Source of the DNA: Deltaproteobacteria bacterium
Lineage (GTDB): Bacteria; Desulfobacterota; DSM-4660; Desulfatiglandales; B25-G16
Direction of reading: 5' to 3'
NCBI GenBank assembly: GCA_018400255.1
Contig: JAGYMO010000070.1
Location: 1-10,299 of the forward strand
DNA: 10,299 nucleotides
Shown: positions 1 to 7,046 of the stretch, piece after piece
How the letters are laid out: each line of letters opens with the position of its first letter
Numbering within the stretch: position 1 is the stretch's first letter
Program-made: the position numbers and the translations under genes
The notes under the pieces: generated by a model
What the model saw: the letters and a program-made list of their open reading frames with translations, nothing else
The model's database searches: none
What the model was told of the DNA's origin: nothing

Positions 1-893
1 CACCGGTCTTACACAACTGCGTCACATGCTATGGATGTGAAGAGTATTGCAAAAGGGGTAATCACCCCTTTTATCTTATCACCGAAAGAAGGCAGGAAAA
101 GGGCATACTCACAGCACCAAGGGCAATTACCAGACAGTGGATTAATATCGGAGAGCCGTTAGGAAAGCATAGATTGGGTGAAGTAAAGGAAAAGGTTTTG
201 TCCTTTGGTTTTATGCCGGAGTTTTTAAATTTGGTCAAAGGGAAACTCTTTGAGGATGTAATGCCCTCCTATGTTTTTGGCCAGGAATTCTTCTGTAATG
301 TCGTTTACATTCATTTTGCCAACACAGCTATTATAAAGGAAAGACTTCCCGTTATCATAGATAATTTCAGAAAACTCGAAGTTAAAGAGGTTGTGTGCAT
401 GCATGATGAATGCTATGGCTCCTTTACATCCCTTGCGCCTGCCTATGGCATAGAAGTTCCCTTTAAGCCTATCCATTATTTTGAGTATTTATACAACAGG
501 CTAAAAGAACTACGTGCTATGATAAGGCCTTTAAACATCAAGGCAGCGTATCAAAGGCCATGTTCGTCGAGACTATCTTCTGATAAACATCATTTTGTGC
601 GTGATATTATGGAGCTGATTGGCGTTGACCTTGTTGATCGAAAATACCAGGATGAAAATGCCCTTTGCTGTGGCGATCTTTTTGGGATGATGTTCGGCTA
701 TGACCTCAGAAGTGACGTTCAGAAGAGAAACCTTGATGACATGGTAGAGCATGACGCGGAATATTGTTTTTTTAATTGCCCTGCATGCCAGAATGCATTG
801 TCCGAGAAGGTCATTAAGGCTGGTCTTAAACCGCTTCACATAATAGATCTCTGTAGGATGGCTATAGGTGAAGAACCGGAAATGGGGGTATAA
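1..893 (+). CDS. Fe-S protein with C-terminal CCG domain, HdrB/GlcF-like (5'-truncated)
   Basis: The reading frame is open to the left edge (first whole codon at position 3), so the start lies upstream and at least 296 residues are visible. The TTG at 174 is internal and unlikely to be the start. Just inside the edge is a ferredoxin-like CxxCxxCxxxC motif (codons at 18, 27, 36 and 48) that should bind a [4Fe-4S] cluster. The C-terminal half carries a canonical CCG motif of the heterodisulfide reductase B/D and GlcF family: visible residues C187, C222-C223-G and C259/C262, spaced Cx34CCGx34CxxC. The first CCG repeat is degenerate, with only C98, C132 and C137 nearby and no CCG. No membrane segment is seen in the visible part. 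Four bases separate its stop from the flavoprotein gene, so an electron-transfer subunit for that enzyme is likely (inference). Family assignment is firm; the exact partner is not. Confidence 0.85.
   Translation, partial: PVLHNCVTCYGCEEYCKRGNHPFYLITERRQEKGILTAPRAITRQWINIGEPLGKHRLGEVKEKVLSFGFMPEFLNLVKGKLFEDVMPSYVFGQEFFCNVVYIHFANTAIIKERLPVIIDNFRKLEVKEVVCMHDECYGSFTSLAPAYGIEVPFKPIHYFEYLYNRLKELRAMIRPLNIKAAYQRPCSSRLSSDKHHFVRDIMELIGVDLVDRKYQDENALCCGDLFGMMFGYDLRSDVQKRNLDDMVEHDAEYCFFNCPACQNALSEKVIKAGLKPLHIIDLCRMAIGEEPEMGV
884..888 (+). promoter_or_regulatory. Ribosome binding site that sets the flavoprotein start
   Basis: Five Gs lie nine bases before ATG 898, overlapping the last codons of the preceding gene. 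This favours ATG 898 over an in-frame GTG at 868, which would overlap the upstream gene by 26 bases and has no comparable site. Confidence 0.55.
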
Positions 894-897
894 CATC

Positions 898-2280
898 ATG
901 AGTGAAATTCTTAAGGCCCTTGCTGAAATAGTAGGGGAGAATTATGTCTCTTATCAGCCAGAGGAACTTTTTTTCTATTCACGTGACCCGGGTTTAATGC
1001 CCGCGAATAAACCTGATTTTGTCGCCTTACCAAAAACATCCGTGGAGGTACAGGAAATAATAAGGCTTGCGAAAAGGGAGAAGATCCCAATTGTGCCAAT
1101 GGGAGCTGGTTTAGCCTTAACAGGCCTGGTAATTCCTCTGAAGGGCGGGATTGTAGTTGATATGAAGAGGATGAATAAGATAATAGAGGTAAATGAAAAG
1201 GCTCGCTACGCGGTAGTTGAAGGAGGCACTTCCCAGGGTTTTTTAAAATCCTATCTTGAAAAAAATTACCCAAGGCTACGTCATAGTATTCCAGATGCCC
1301 CACCAGCAGCAACAATAGCATCAAATGTAATAATCCACGGGCAAGGAAGGCTCACGCAGCAGTATGGATTTAACTCCGACATGGTTTGTGGTCTGGAGGT
1401 TGTACTACCGTCTGGGGAAATTTGCAATATAGGCTCTTCTTCTATATCCTCAGATTGGTTTTCAAAGGGGGCCCCGCTTCCGGATTTGTCCGGCCTGTTT
1501 CTCGGTTGGTTTGGAACTACCGGCATTATCACTAAGGTAGGTTTGAGACTTTACCCCAAAAAGAAGATGAGAGACGTAGAAATCTTTGTTACGGATAATG
1601 AAAACCTTGTCCCGGATATGGTATATGAAATCACACACACTGAAATGATAGAGGACGTGTTAATATTTACCCAGCCATTACCGATGATGTTTAAAGATAA
1701 TCATCACGTTAGTTTTTATTTAACCGGTGATACGGATGAGGAGATAGAATTTAAGAGGAAAATGGTTTGGAAGGCGCTGGAGGGTTTTATTAAAAGTAAA
1801 GACGGGGGTTTTATGTCTATTCCCCCGGCTATGAAAGGTTCACTCCTGGAGATGCCCCAGACAAGTGCTAGCAGGTTAGCGGATGTCAAGAAGGGCGGTG
1901 GGTTTGAATATTCCGGGCCTATTATTTCTGTAGAAAGGTATCCTGAATGCTCACGAAAACTTGTTGAGATGTCTTTGAAATATGACCTTGCATACTCTGG
2001 TATGGTCAGGATTATAGGCAGGGGGCACAGCATGATGTTTGGCTTTGCATTTACGTTTAACAGGGCAGATGCTGATATGATGGATAGGACGAAAAAGGCC
2101 CTTGAGGAGATAAGTTATTATGTTCTGGACATAGGAGGAGTCTATTGGAAACCGACGGTTGCAGAACAAAAAATTGCTATTGAGAGAATGGATCCAAACA
2201 CGCGTCATTTAATGAGGACGGTAAAGGATGTTTTAGACCCTGATGGAATAATGAATCCAGGAAATTGGGAGGTTTATTAA
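898..2280 (+). CDS. FAD-binding oxidoreductase, GlcD / lactate dehydrogenase-like (VAO/PCMH family)
   Basis: A 460-residue flavoprotein, the usual length for GlcD-type 2-hydroxyacid dehydrogenases. The N-terminal PCMH FAD-binding domain spans roughly residues 37-215. It includes the FAD pyrophosphate loop PMGAGLALTG (67-76), VEGGTSQGFL (107-116) and GWFGTTGIITK (203-213), the counterpart of the common GSEGTLGIIT segment. The C-terminal FAD-oxidase domain ends with LDPDGIMNPG (446-455), a hallmark of the family. The HxGDGN metal/substrate motif of glycolate and D-lactate dehydrogenases is absent; the nearest segment reads GRGHSMMFGF (374-383). The substrate may therefore not be lactate or glycolate. 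The gene sits between two Fe-S/CCG protein genes in one tight operon, as in GlcD-GlcF systems. LctD of Acetobacterium, which works with a ferredoxin-fused ETF, is an architectural precedent. The protein is likely cytoplasmic because no signal peptide is visible. Substrate unknown. Confidence 0.9.
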   Translation: MSEILKALAEIVGENYVSYQPEELFFYSRDPGLMPANKPDFVALPKTSVEVQEIIRLAKREKIPIVPMGAGLALTGLVIPLKGGIVVDMKRMNKIIEVNEKARYAVVEGGTSQGFLKSYLEKNYPRLRHSIPDAPPAATIASNVIIHGQGRLTQQYGFNSDMVCGLEVVLPSGEICNIGSSSISSDWFSKGAPLPDLSGLFLGWFGTTGIITKVGLRLYPKKKMRDVEIFVTDNENLVPDMVYEITHTEMIEDVLIFTQPLPMMFKDNHHVSFYLTGDTDEEIEFKRKMVWKALEGFIKSKDGGFMSIPPAMKGSLLEMPQTSASRLADVKKGGGFEYSGPIISVERYPECSRKLVEMSLKYDLAYSGMVRIIGRGHSMMFGFAFTFNRADADMMDRTKKALEEISYYVLDIGGVYWKPTVAEQKIAIERMDPNTRHLMRTVKDVLDPDGIMNPGNWEVY

Positions 2281-3435
2281 ATGAGATACGAAGAGATTGT
2301 TCACAGGTGTTTCCGGTGTGGTTATTGTAAGCTGGCTGGAGATTATTCTGATTTTAACTGCCCTGCCTATAGAAAGTTCATGTTTGAGACGTATTCGCCT
2401 GGTGGAAGGATGTGGCTTATCAGGGCGTGGTTGAATGGCGATATAAAAAATTCAGAGCGTTTTCAGGAGATACTATATTCCTGTGCGACCTGTGCTAACT
2501 GTGTGGAGCACTGCGTGTTTACCTTCAGTGAGGATTTGGTGAACATTTTTATAGCAGCCAGGGAAGAGCTGGTAAGCACGGGGATAATACCACCGCCTGT
2601 AAGGGATTATTTTAAGAATATCAGTATAAGCGGTAATCCATATAAAGAACCTGCTGAGAAGAGAGGACAATGGGCAGAGGGCAGCCTTGTTGAAGAATAC
2701 AAAGATCAAGAGTATCTTTTTTATATAGGAGATGTAGGCTCTTATGACGAACGGGGTAAAAAGATCGCAAAAGCCGTAGGAAATTTATTAATCAAGGCTG
2801 GGTTGTCCATAGGTATTCTTGCGAATAAGGAAATGTGTGATGGAAATGAGGTGAAGGTACTTGGAGAAGCAGGGCTCTTTGAATACCTGGCAGAGGGTAA
2901 CATATCCCTTTTCAAGGAAAAAGGTATAAAGAAGATTATAACCCTGGATCCCCATTCATTTAATGCATTTAAAAATGATTACCCTGAATTCGGGGGAGTT
3001 TTTGAAGTATATCATTATACCCAAATTATGGCGCCATTGATGGAGTCGGGGAAGGTGCCATTGAAAGATCTTACATTGAGGGTTACATATCACGATCCAT
3101 GCTACCTTGGAAGGCATAATGGCGAGTATGATGCGCCGAGAAGGATATTACAGTCTATTCCGGGCATTGATTTCATTGAAATGGAGCAAAGCAGGGATAA
3201 TGCCTTTTGCTGTGGAGGCGGAGGAGGTAATTTTTTCACTGATATCCTGGGTGGCGGAGAGGAAAGTCCGAATAGAATCAGGGTAAAGCAGTCCCTTCAA
3301 ACCGGCGCAAGCATTATAGCAGTTGCATGTCCTCAATGCGCCAAGATGTTAGATGATGCTGTAAAGGTGGAGGAATTGGAGGATAAAGTGGAAGTATTAG
3401 ATATCGCGGAGATTGTTGGCAGGGCAATGGCTTGA
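2281..3435 (+). CDS. Fe-S oxidoreductase, HdrD/GlcF-like, with two [4Fe-4S] motifs and one intact CCG domain
   Basis: The 384-residue protein starts at the base after the flavoprotein stop, with a strong GGGAGGT site at 2267-2273. Two N-terminal cluster motifs are present: C10/C13/C16 with C27-Pro, and C68/C71/C74/C78. The C-terminal CCG domain is intact (C274, C310-C311-G312, C350/C353; Cx35CCGx37CxxC) and should bind a CCG-type Fe-S cluster. The first CCG repeat keeps its fold-level sequence (YIGDVGSYDERGKKIA at 148-163, GEAGLFEYLAE at 195-205). Its ligand positions have changed: Asp151 replaces the usual Cys of GC, C186-D187-G188 replaces CCG, and DPHS (223-226) replaces CPHC. No membrane helix is visible. 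A role as a soluble electron conduit for the adjacent flavoprotein is inferred from the GlcDF pattern; a link to an ETF or quinone is possible but unproven. Confidence 0.9.
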   Translation: MRYEEIVHRCFRCGYCKLAGDYSDFNCPAYRKFMFETYSPGGRMWLIRAWLNGDIKNSERFQEILYSCATCANCVEHCVFTFSEDLVNIFIAAREELVSTGIIPPPVRDYFKNISISGNPYKEPAEKRGQWAEGSLVEEYKDQEYLFYIGDVGSYDERGKKIAKAVGNLLIKAGLSIGILANKEMCDGNEVKVLGEAGLFEYLAEGNISLFKEKGIKKIITLDPHSFNAFKNDYPEFGGVFEVYHYTQIMAPLMESGKVPLKDLTLRVTYHDPCYLGRHNGEYDAPRRILQSIPGIDFIEMEQSRDNAFCCGGGGGNFFTDILGGGEESPNRIRVKQSLQTGASIIAVACPQCAKMLDDAVKVEELEDKVEVLDIAEIVGRAMA

Positions 3436-3510
3436 CGGATTTAAGAAATAATTTGAGCATATAATACATTTTTTATCATCTTCATGCTGTACATTTGTTA
3501 ATCTAATAAA

Positions 3511-3553
3511 GGCAAATTGCCAAAACATTAAAGCTGTTTGATTTTGTCAGCTT
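3511..3553 (+). other. Two small inverted repeats upstream of the transporter terminator
   Basis: The 3436-3592 gap holds an 11-base near-palindrome GGCAAATTGCC (3511-3521) and a 6-bp stem AAGCTG (3531-3536) with CAGCTT (3548-3553) around an 11-base loop. The second stem abuts the A tract of the terminator-like hairpin at 3554. The tandem arrangement could be a structured leader, but the stems are short and may be chance. Confidence 0.3.
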
Positions 3554-3580
3554 AAAAAACCACCGGAAGGTGGTTTTTTT
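3554..3580 (+). terminator. Rho-independent terminator with GNRA loop, after the Fe-S gene and just before the MFS gene
   Basis: ACCACC (3559-3564) pairs with GGTGGT (3569-3574) around a GGAA tetraloop. The A tract on the left can pair with the T run on the right (3574-3580), giving about 11 base pairs followed by Ts. It lies 118 bases after the Fe-S gene stop, so it can end that operon. The T run ends 12 bases before the transporter ATG, so transcripts starting upstream must read through it. Its shape would also work in the opposite direction. Confidence 0.8.
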
Positions 3581-3592
3581 ATTGGCATTATA

Positions 3593-4750
3593 ATGGAATA
3601 TAAAAAGGACACGAATATACAAGTAATATTTGGATTAACCCTTATCCATTTTATAGGGGATTTTTACTCCTCATTCATTAATCCTTTACTGCCTGTGTTT
3701 GTAGAAAATTTTTCCCTTACCCTTGCTCAGGTTGGCTTACTGGTTGGCATAAGCAGGCTTATGGCGTTTATCGTGCAACCTGCTGTTGGGTATGTGGCAG
3801 ATCATTATAGAACAAGGTTTTTTATCCTTGGTGGCCCCATTTTGACGATTATCTTTATATCCTTGGTTGGGGTAGCTCCCTCTTTTTTTGTGCTTCTCGT
3901 CTTTGTATCCTTGGGCTCTATAGGTTCTTCCATGTTTCATCCAACAACTGCCGGAATGATATCCGAATATTCGGGGAGGAATTTTGCATTTTGCATGTCG
4001 ATCTTTAATGCCGGTGGAACATTTGCTTTTGCTGTTGGGCCTGTCTTTATTACATATCTGGTTGGAGCGTATGGTCTTGGTGTATCTCCATTAGCAATGA
4101 TTATTGGTTTTATAGTAATGATCTATCTTTTTAAGACCATTCCTGCACCGGTTGGGGAGAGCCTTAAGGATTTCGGCTTTATAGGATCATTAAAAGAGGC
4201 ATTAGGGGCGGTTTGGAAATCAATTGTGTTAATTTGGATAATCATGGTCTTGAGGGCATTTGTTGGAATATCATTTAGAAGTTTCATCACGGTACTCTTT
4301 GCCCAGGAGGGTTATACGCTGGTATCAATAGGGATTTTTGTATCTGTTTTTACTGTGGCAGGATCTTTTAGTGGACTACTTGCGGGTCATTTATCGGATA
4401 GAATTGGATATAAGCCTGTCTTCTATTTCTCCCACGGGCTTGCGACGCCCAGTCTAATATTACTTTTATATGTACAAGGAGGCTGGATTTATCTTGCCGC
4501 CTTTATGGCAGGATTTGTATCAATGGCTACATTGCCATTAGGGGTTGCCATGGCGCAGGAATTGGCACCTAAAGGCAAGTCAATGGTTTCAAGCCTCATG
4601 ATGGGTTTCGCCTTTGGCCTTGGCGGCATTATGGCCCCTATAACCGGTGAATTTGCCGATGTATTTACCATACGACCGGTACTATTTTCTATTTCAATAA
4701 TACCATTACTCACCATAGCCCTCATATATATGCTTCCTGAGAAACAATAA
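3593..4750 (+). CDS. MFS transporter, Fsr (fosmidomycin resistance)-like branch
   Basis: A 385-residue, very hydrophobic protein of the length and layout of a 12-helix major facilitator. The N-terminal stretch (HFIGDFYSSFINPLLPVF, 19-36), a motif A-like loop after helix 2 (GYVADHYRTR, 66-75) and GSSMFHP (111-117) match the pattern of the Fsr family. A second motif A-like loop, GHLSDRIGYK (265-274), marks the start of the C-terminal half. It should sit in the inner membrane and move a small organic solute. Fsr relatives export drugs, but here, next to flavoprotein and acyl-CoA genes, uptake or export of a carboxylate is equally plausible (inference). The start has no Shine-Dalgarno site at normal distance; the only purine-rich stretch is the 3' arm of the hairpin about 20 bases upstream. 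No better in-frame start is available, because the next ATG would delete the first helices. Confidence 0.85.
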   Translation: MEYKKDTNIQVIFGLTLIHFIGDFYSSFINPLLPVFVENFSLTLAQVGLLVGISRLMAFIVQPAVGYVADHYRTRFFILGGPILTIIFISLVGVAPSFFVLLVFVSLGSIGSSMFHPTTAGMISEYSGRNFAFCMSIFNAGGTFAFAVGPVFITYLVGAYGLGVSPLAMIIGFIVMIYLFKTIPAPVGESLKDFGFIGSLKEALGAVWKSIVLIWIIMVLRAFVGISFRSFITVLFAQEGYTLVSIGIFVSVFTVAGSFSGLLAGHLSDRIGYKPVFYFSHGLATPSLILLLYVQGGWIYLAAFMAGFVSMATLPLGVAMAQELAPKGKSMVSSLMMGFAFGLGGIMAPITGEFADVFTIRPVLFSISIIPLLTIALIYMLPEKQ

Positions 4751-4766
4751 ATAAAAAAAATAAATA

Positions 4767-4795
4767 TTGACAATGCAGATTTATTGTGATTTATG
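4767..4795 (+). promoter_or_regulatory. Candidate sigma-70-type promoter in the MFS/acyl-CoA dehydrogenase gap
   Basis: A perfect -35 hexamer TTGACA (4767-4772) is followed after 17 bases by TTTATG (4790-4795), a weak -10 with an upstream TG (4787-4788) like an extended -10. Transcription would begin near 4802, leaving a leader of about 220 bases before the acyl-CoA dehydrogenase start. This is a pattern match only. Confidence 0.4.
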
Positions 4796-4824
4796 CATAT
4801 AAAAAGGATATTTAAAACTAAACA

Positions 4825-4938
4825 ATGAACAACAACTACGCAAATATTATTATAATTATCAGGGCAATAGGGATAGCTTTGTCCCTGTTGCCTGTTATTA
4901 TGGGTATTCAAAGAAAACCGCCAGATCTGATAATGTAA
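4825..4938 (+). CDS. Possible 37-residue hydrophobic small protein in the leader
   Basis: An ATG at 4825 opens a 37-codon frame ending at TAA 4936-4938. The product begins MNNNYANIIIII, continues through a hydrophobic run with one Arg at residue 13 up to about residue 28 (GIALSLLPVIMG), then turns basic and polar (QRKPPD). It resembles a single-pass small membrane protein. Against it: there is no ribosome site at proper distance (the AAAGGA at 4803-4808 is 16 bases away), an open frame this short is easily met by chance in AT-rich DNA, and isoleucine codons are simply AT-rich. It lies just downstream of the candidate promoter. Not recognised as any known family. Confidence 0.22.
   Translation: MNNNYANIIIIIRAIGIALSLLPVIMGIQRKPPDLIM
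4862..4893 (+). other. Long imperfect hairpin in the acyl-CoA dehydrogenase leader
   Basis: Positions 4863-4873 pair with 4882-4892 over 11 base pairs with one G-T wobble, around an 8-base loop; a further G-T pair extends it to 4862/4893. No T run follows, so it is not a terminator. It lies inside the possible small ORF and upstream of the terminator-like stem, and could be part of a structured leader RNA. Confidence 0.5.
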
Positions 4939-4957
4939 TAATATAGATAGTTTTAAT

Positions 4958-4999
4958 AAAAAAATCCGTTGTCAGTTTTCCCTGGCAGCGGATTTTTTT
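4958..4999 (+). terminator. Strong rho-independent terminator-like stem immediately before the acyl-CoA dehydrogenase gene
   Basis: Positions 4958-4975 pair with 4982-4999 as an 18-bp stem (seven A-T pairs at the base, two G-T wobbles) around a 6-base loop, with an 8-base T run at 4993-5000. It is 207 bases beyond the MFS stop and 22 bases before the acyl-CoA dehydrogenase ATG, with only that gene's ribosome site (5009-5013) between. It may end MFS transcription, or work as a conditional attenuator for the downstream operon. The A/T symmetry makes it potentially bidirectional. Confidence 0.85.
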
Positions 5000-5021
5000 T
5001 ATTCAGTAGAGGAAAATAATT

Positions 5022-6164
5022 ATGAATATTTTTTTATCTGATAAAAATCGCTTGGTTCAGCGGATAGCTCATGGCTTTTGTGAAATAGAAATTCAGCCCA
5101 TTGCTGGAAAGATTGACAAGGAAGCCCACTTTCCCTGGGATGTGGTAAAAAAGATGGGTGAGCTCGGCTATTTTGGAATTCAGGCCCCTAAAAGCTTAGG
5201 CGGAGCAGCGTTGGACACGGTTGATTATATTTTAATAATAGAGGAGATATCAAAGTCTTGCGCCGCCCTGGGTCTATGTGTTGCTGTTCATAATAGCGTG
5301 GCACTATACCCTCTGCTGGCATTTGGTTCAGAAGAGCAAAAGAAGAAATGGGCACCACAACTTACGTCAGGTAACAAGATCGGGGCGTTTTGTCTTACAG
5401 AACCTAATGCCGGTTCTGATGCGTCCGGTATTGAATCCGAGGCAATTAGTAAAGACCGTTACTATGTGATTAACGGAAGCAAGGCCTTTGTAACAAATGG
5501 GGGTGTAGCAGGCATATACCTCATTTTTGCAAGAACCAACCCTAATAATGGAAACAAGGGGATAAGTGTCCTTATAGTTGAGCGGGGAACCCCCGGTTTG
5601 ATAGTTGGTGATCTCGAAGAACTCTGTGGTGTAAGAGCTAACCCTGTAAGTTCAGTAAGGCTCAATGACTGTGAGGTTCCATCTCAAAACCTGTTGGGCA
5701 GGGAAGGCGCGGGCTTGAGTATAGGATTTGCAGCATTAGATATTGGCCGGATAGGTATTGCAGCGCAGGCTGCGGGCATCGCACGGGCTGCACTTGAGGA
5801 GGCAATTCGATACTCAAAGCAGCGTCATCAGTTTGGGGTACCTATAGCAAAACACCAGGCCCTCTCTATGATGATTGCCGATATGGCCACAAAGGTTGAT
5901 GCAGCACGTCTAATGGCATACAGGGCTGCTACATTAAGAGATAAAGGTGAATCATTTTCGCAGGCGTCGGCTATGGCAAAGCTTTTTTCTTCTGAGATTT
6001 CGAGCGAGGTGACTGATCAGGCCCTTCAGATACATGGCGGTTACGGCTACTCAAAGTCTTATCCTGTTGAGCGATATTATAGGGATGCGAGGGTAACAAG
6101 GATCTATGAGGGAACTTCTGAGGTCCATAAGATGGTCATTGCACGGGGTATCATGGGAAATTGA
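5022..6164 (+). CDS. Acyl-CoA dehydrogenase (butyryl-/short-chain type)
   Basis: A 380-residue FAD enzyme of normal length for short/medium-chain acyl-CoA dehydrogenases. These oxidise an acyl-CoA to the trans-2-enoyl-CoA and pass electrons to ETF, or run in reverse in enoyl-CoA reductases such as CarC or Bcd. Family signature 1 is CLTEPNAGSD (124-133). Signature 2 starts QIHGGYGYSKSYPVERYYRD (336-355), and RIYEGTSE follows with the catalytic Glu at 363, the position used in short- and medium-chain enzymes. A ribosome site GAGGA (5009-5013) lies 8 bases before ATG. The gene leads an operon with etfB and etfA, so these are its probable electron partners. Direction and chain length cannot be read from the sequence. 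No insertion or missing catalytic residue was found. A terminator-like stem sits directly upstream. Confidence 0.95.
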   Translation: MNIFLSDKNRLVQRIAHGFCEIEIQPIAGKIDKEAHFPWDVVKKMGELGYFGIQAPKSLGGAALDTVDYILIIEEISKSCAALGLCVAVHNSVALYPLLAFGSEEQKKKWAPQLTSGNKIGAFCLTEPNAGSDASGIESEAISKDRYYVINGSKAFVTNGGVAGIYLIFARTNPNNGNKGISVLIVERGTPGLIVGDLEELCGVRANPVSSVRLNDCEVPSQNLLGREGAGLSIGFAALDIGRIGIAAQAAGIARAALEEAIRYSKQRHQFGVPIAKHQALSMMIADMATKVDAARLMAYRAATLRDKGESFSQASAMAKLFSSEISSEVTDQALQIHGGYGYSKSYPVERYYRDARVTRIYEGTSEVHKMVIARGIMGN

Positions 6165-6239
6165 AACAGTATTGTCCCATTAAAGTGCTCATTGTGAATA
6201 GCATATAAGCTTAAACCTAAAACAATAAGGGAAATTTGG

Positions 6240-7001
6240 ATGGGAGTTAACATTATAGTATGTATTAAATCTATAAAATCAACTGCTTCTCAGGGGCAGC
6301 GGTCTTTTTCTGACGAACTTAATCCTCATGACAGAGCGACCCTTGAGGTAGCATTGCGGATAAGGGAGGATTTAGGTGGGACGATAACAGCCCTTTCTAT
6401 GGGACCCGAAACCTTTGCGACATCGCTTCATGAGGCTATGGTCATAGGTGTTGATCGGGGCATTTTAATCTCTGATCGGGCCCTCGCAGGTTCGGACACT
6501 CTTGCAACGTCACATGTCCTTGCCGCAGCAATCAGGAGGCTGGCGCCTTATGATCTGGTTCTTTTCAGCGCAAGGACTGCTGACAGTGACACAGGCCAGG
6601 TAGGCCCGCAAACAGCTGTGGCACTTGAACTACCGATTATTACAGGGGTGTGCTCTATAGAACAGGGTAAAAACAGCCTTTTTGTAGAACGAAATTATGA
6701 TGGCTTTCTTGAAAGGTATGAGGTTTATTTTCCTGCTGCCCTTACCATACATCAAAGTGCGATTCGTCCAAGAGACACCGGTTTTTTAAGGATTCAATCG
6801 GTATTTGAAAAGGGCTTAGAATGCTGGAACCATACAGACCTTGGCTTGAATAGAAAAGAGGTTGGAGAGATCGGGTCCAGCACAAGGCTGTTTTCCTTAT
6901 CGCAGACCAAGAAGATGAGAGCCTGTGCATTTATGTCCGGTTCAGGGCCTGGTCAGGCTGATCAATTAGTGAAAGCATTGTTACAATTAGATATGATTTA
7001 G
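6240..7001 (+). CDS. etfB: Electron transfer flavoprotein beta subunit, divergent (ETF-1)
   Basis: A 253-residue EtfB recognised from SMGPETFATSLHEAMVIGVDR (52-72), AGSDTLATSHVLAAAI (83-98) and SDTGQVGPQTAVALELP (116-132). It should pair with the next gene to form an EtfAB dimer holding one flavin between the subunits and AMP or a second FAD in EtfB. The nucleotide loop is unusual: residues 110-118 read SARTADSDT where most EtfB have GKQAIDGDT (present in the second EtfB of this window, 119-127), so the Gly-Lys-Gln is lost. The N-terminus is about nine residues shorter than in that paralogue. A good AAGGGA site (6227-6232) precedes ATG by seven bases. It lies 75 bases after the acyl-CoA dehydrogenase, most likely in the same operon. 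Whether it binds AMP or FAD, and so whether it could bifurcate electrons, cannot be decided by eye. Confidence 0.92.
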   Translation: MGVNIIVCIKSIKSTASQGQRSFSDELNPHDRATLEVALRIREDLGGTITALSMGPETFATSLHEAMVIGVDRGILISDRALAGSDTLATSHVLAAAIRRLAPYDLVLFSARTADSDTGQVGPQTAVALELPIITGVCSIEQGKNSLFVERNYDGFLERYEVYFPAALTIHQSAIRPRDTGFLRIQSVFEKGLECWNHTDLGLNRKEVGEIGSSTRLFSLSQTKKMRACAFMSGSGPGQADQLVKALLQLDMI

Positions 7002-7046
7002 CCGGTGCATTTACAGGGTATTTAGACTGAATTTTAGAGGTAAGAT

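Noticed and set aside
174..893. TTG at 174 as start of the first gene
   Set aside because: The frame is open to the window edge and encodes a ferredoxin-like CxxCxxCxxxC motif upstream of 174, so the gene is truncated by the window.
868..897. Earlier GTG start for the GlcD-like flavoprotein
   Set aside because: It would overlap the upstream gene and add ten residues without homologous character; ATG 898 has a ribosome site and fits the family N-terminus.
3432..3465. TTGACG ... TATAAT as a promoter for the MFS gene
   Set aside because: The boxes are 22 bases apart, too far for a normal sigma-70 promoter; the -10 alone in AT-rich DNA is weak evidence.
3593..4750. Calling the MFS protein a true fosmidomycin-resistance determinant
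   Set aside because: Only branch-level resemblance is visible; the substrate of this transporter cannot be read from the sequence, so no symbol or resistance role was assigned.
4489..4911. Minus-strand open frame of 140 codons across the MFS 3' end and the gap
   Set aside because: It overlaps the well-supported MFS gene, gives a low-complexity product and has no family motif.
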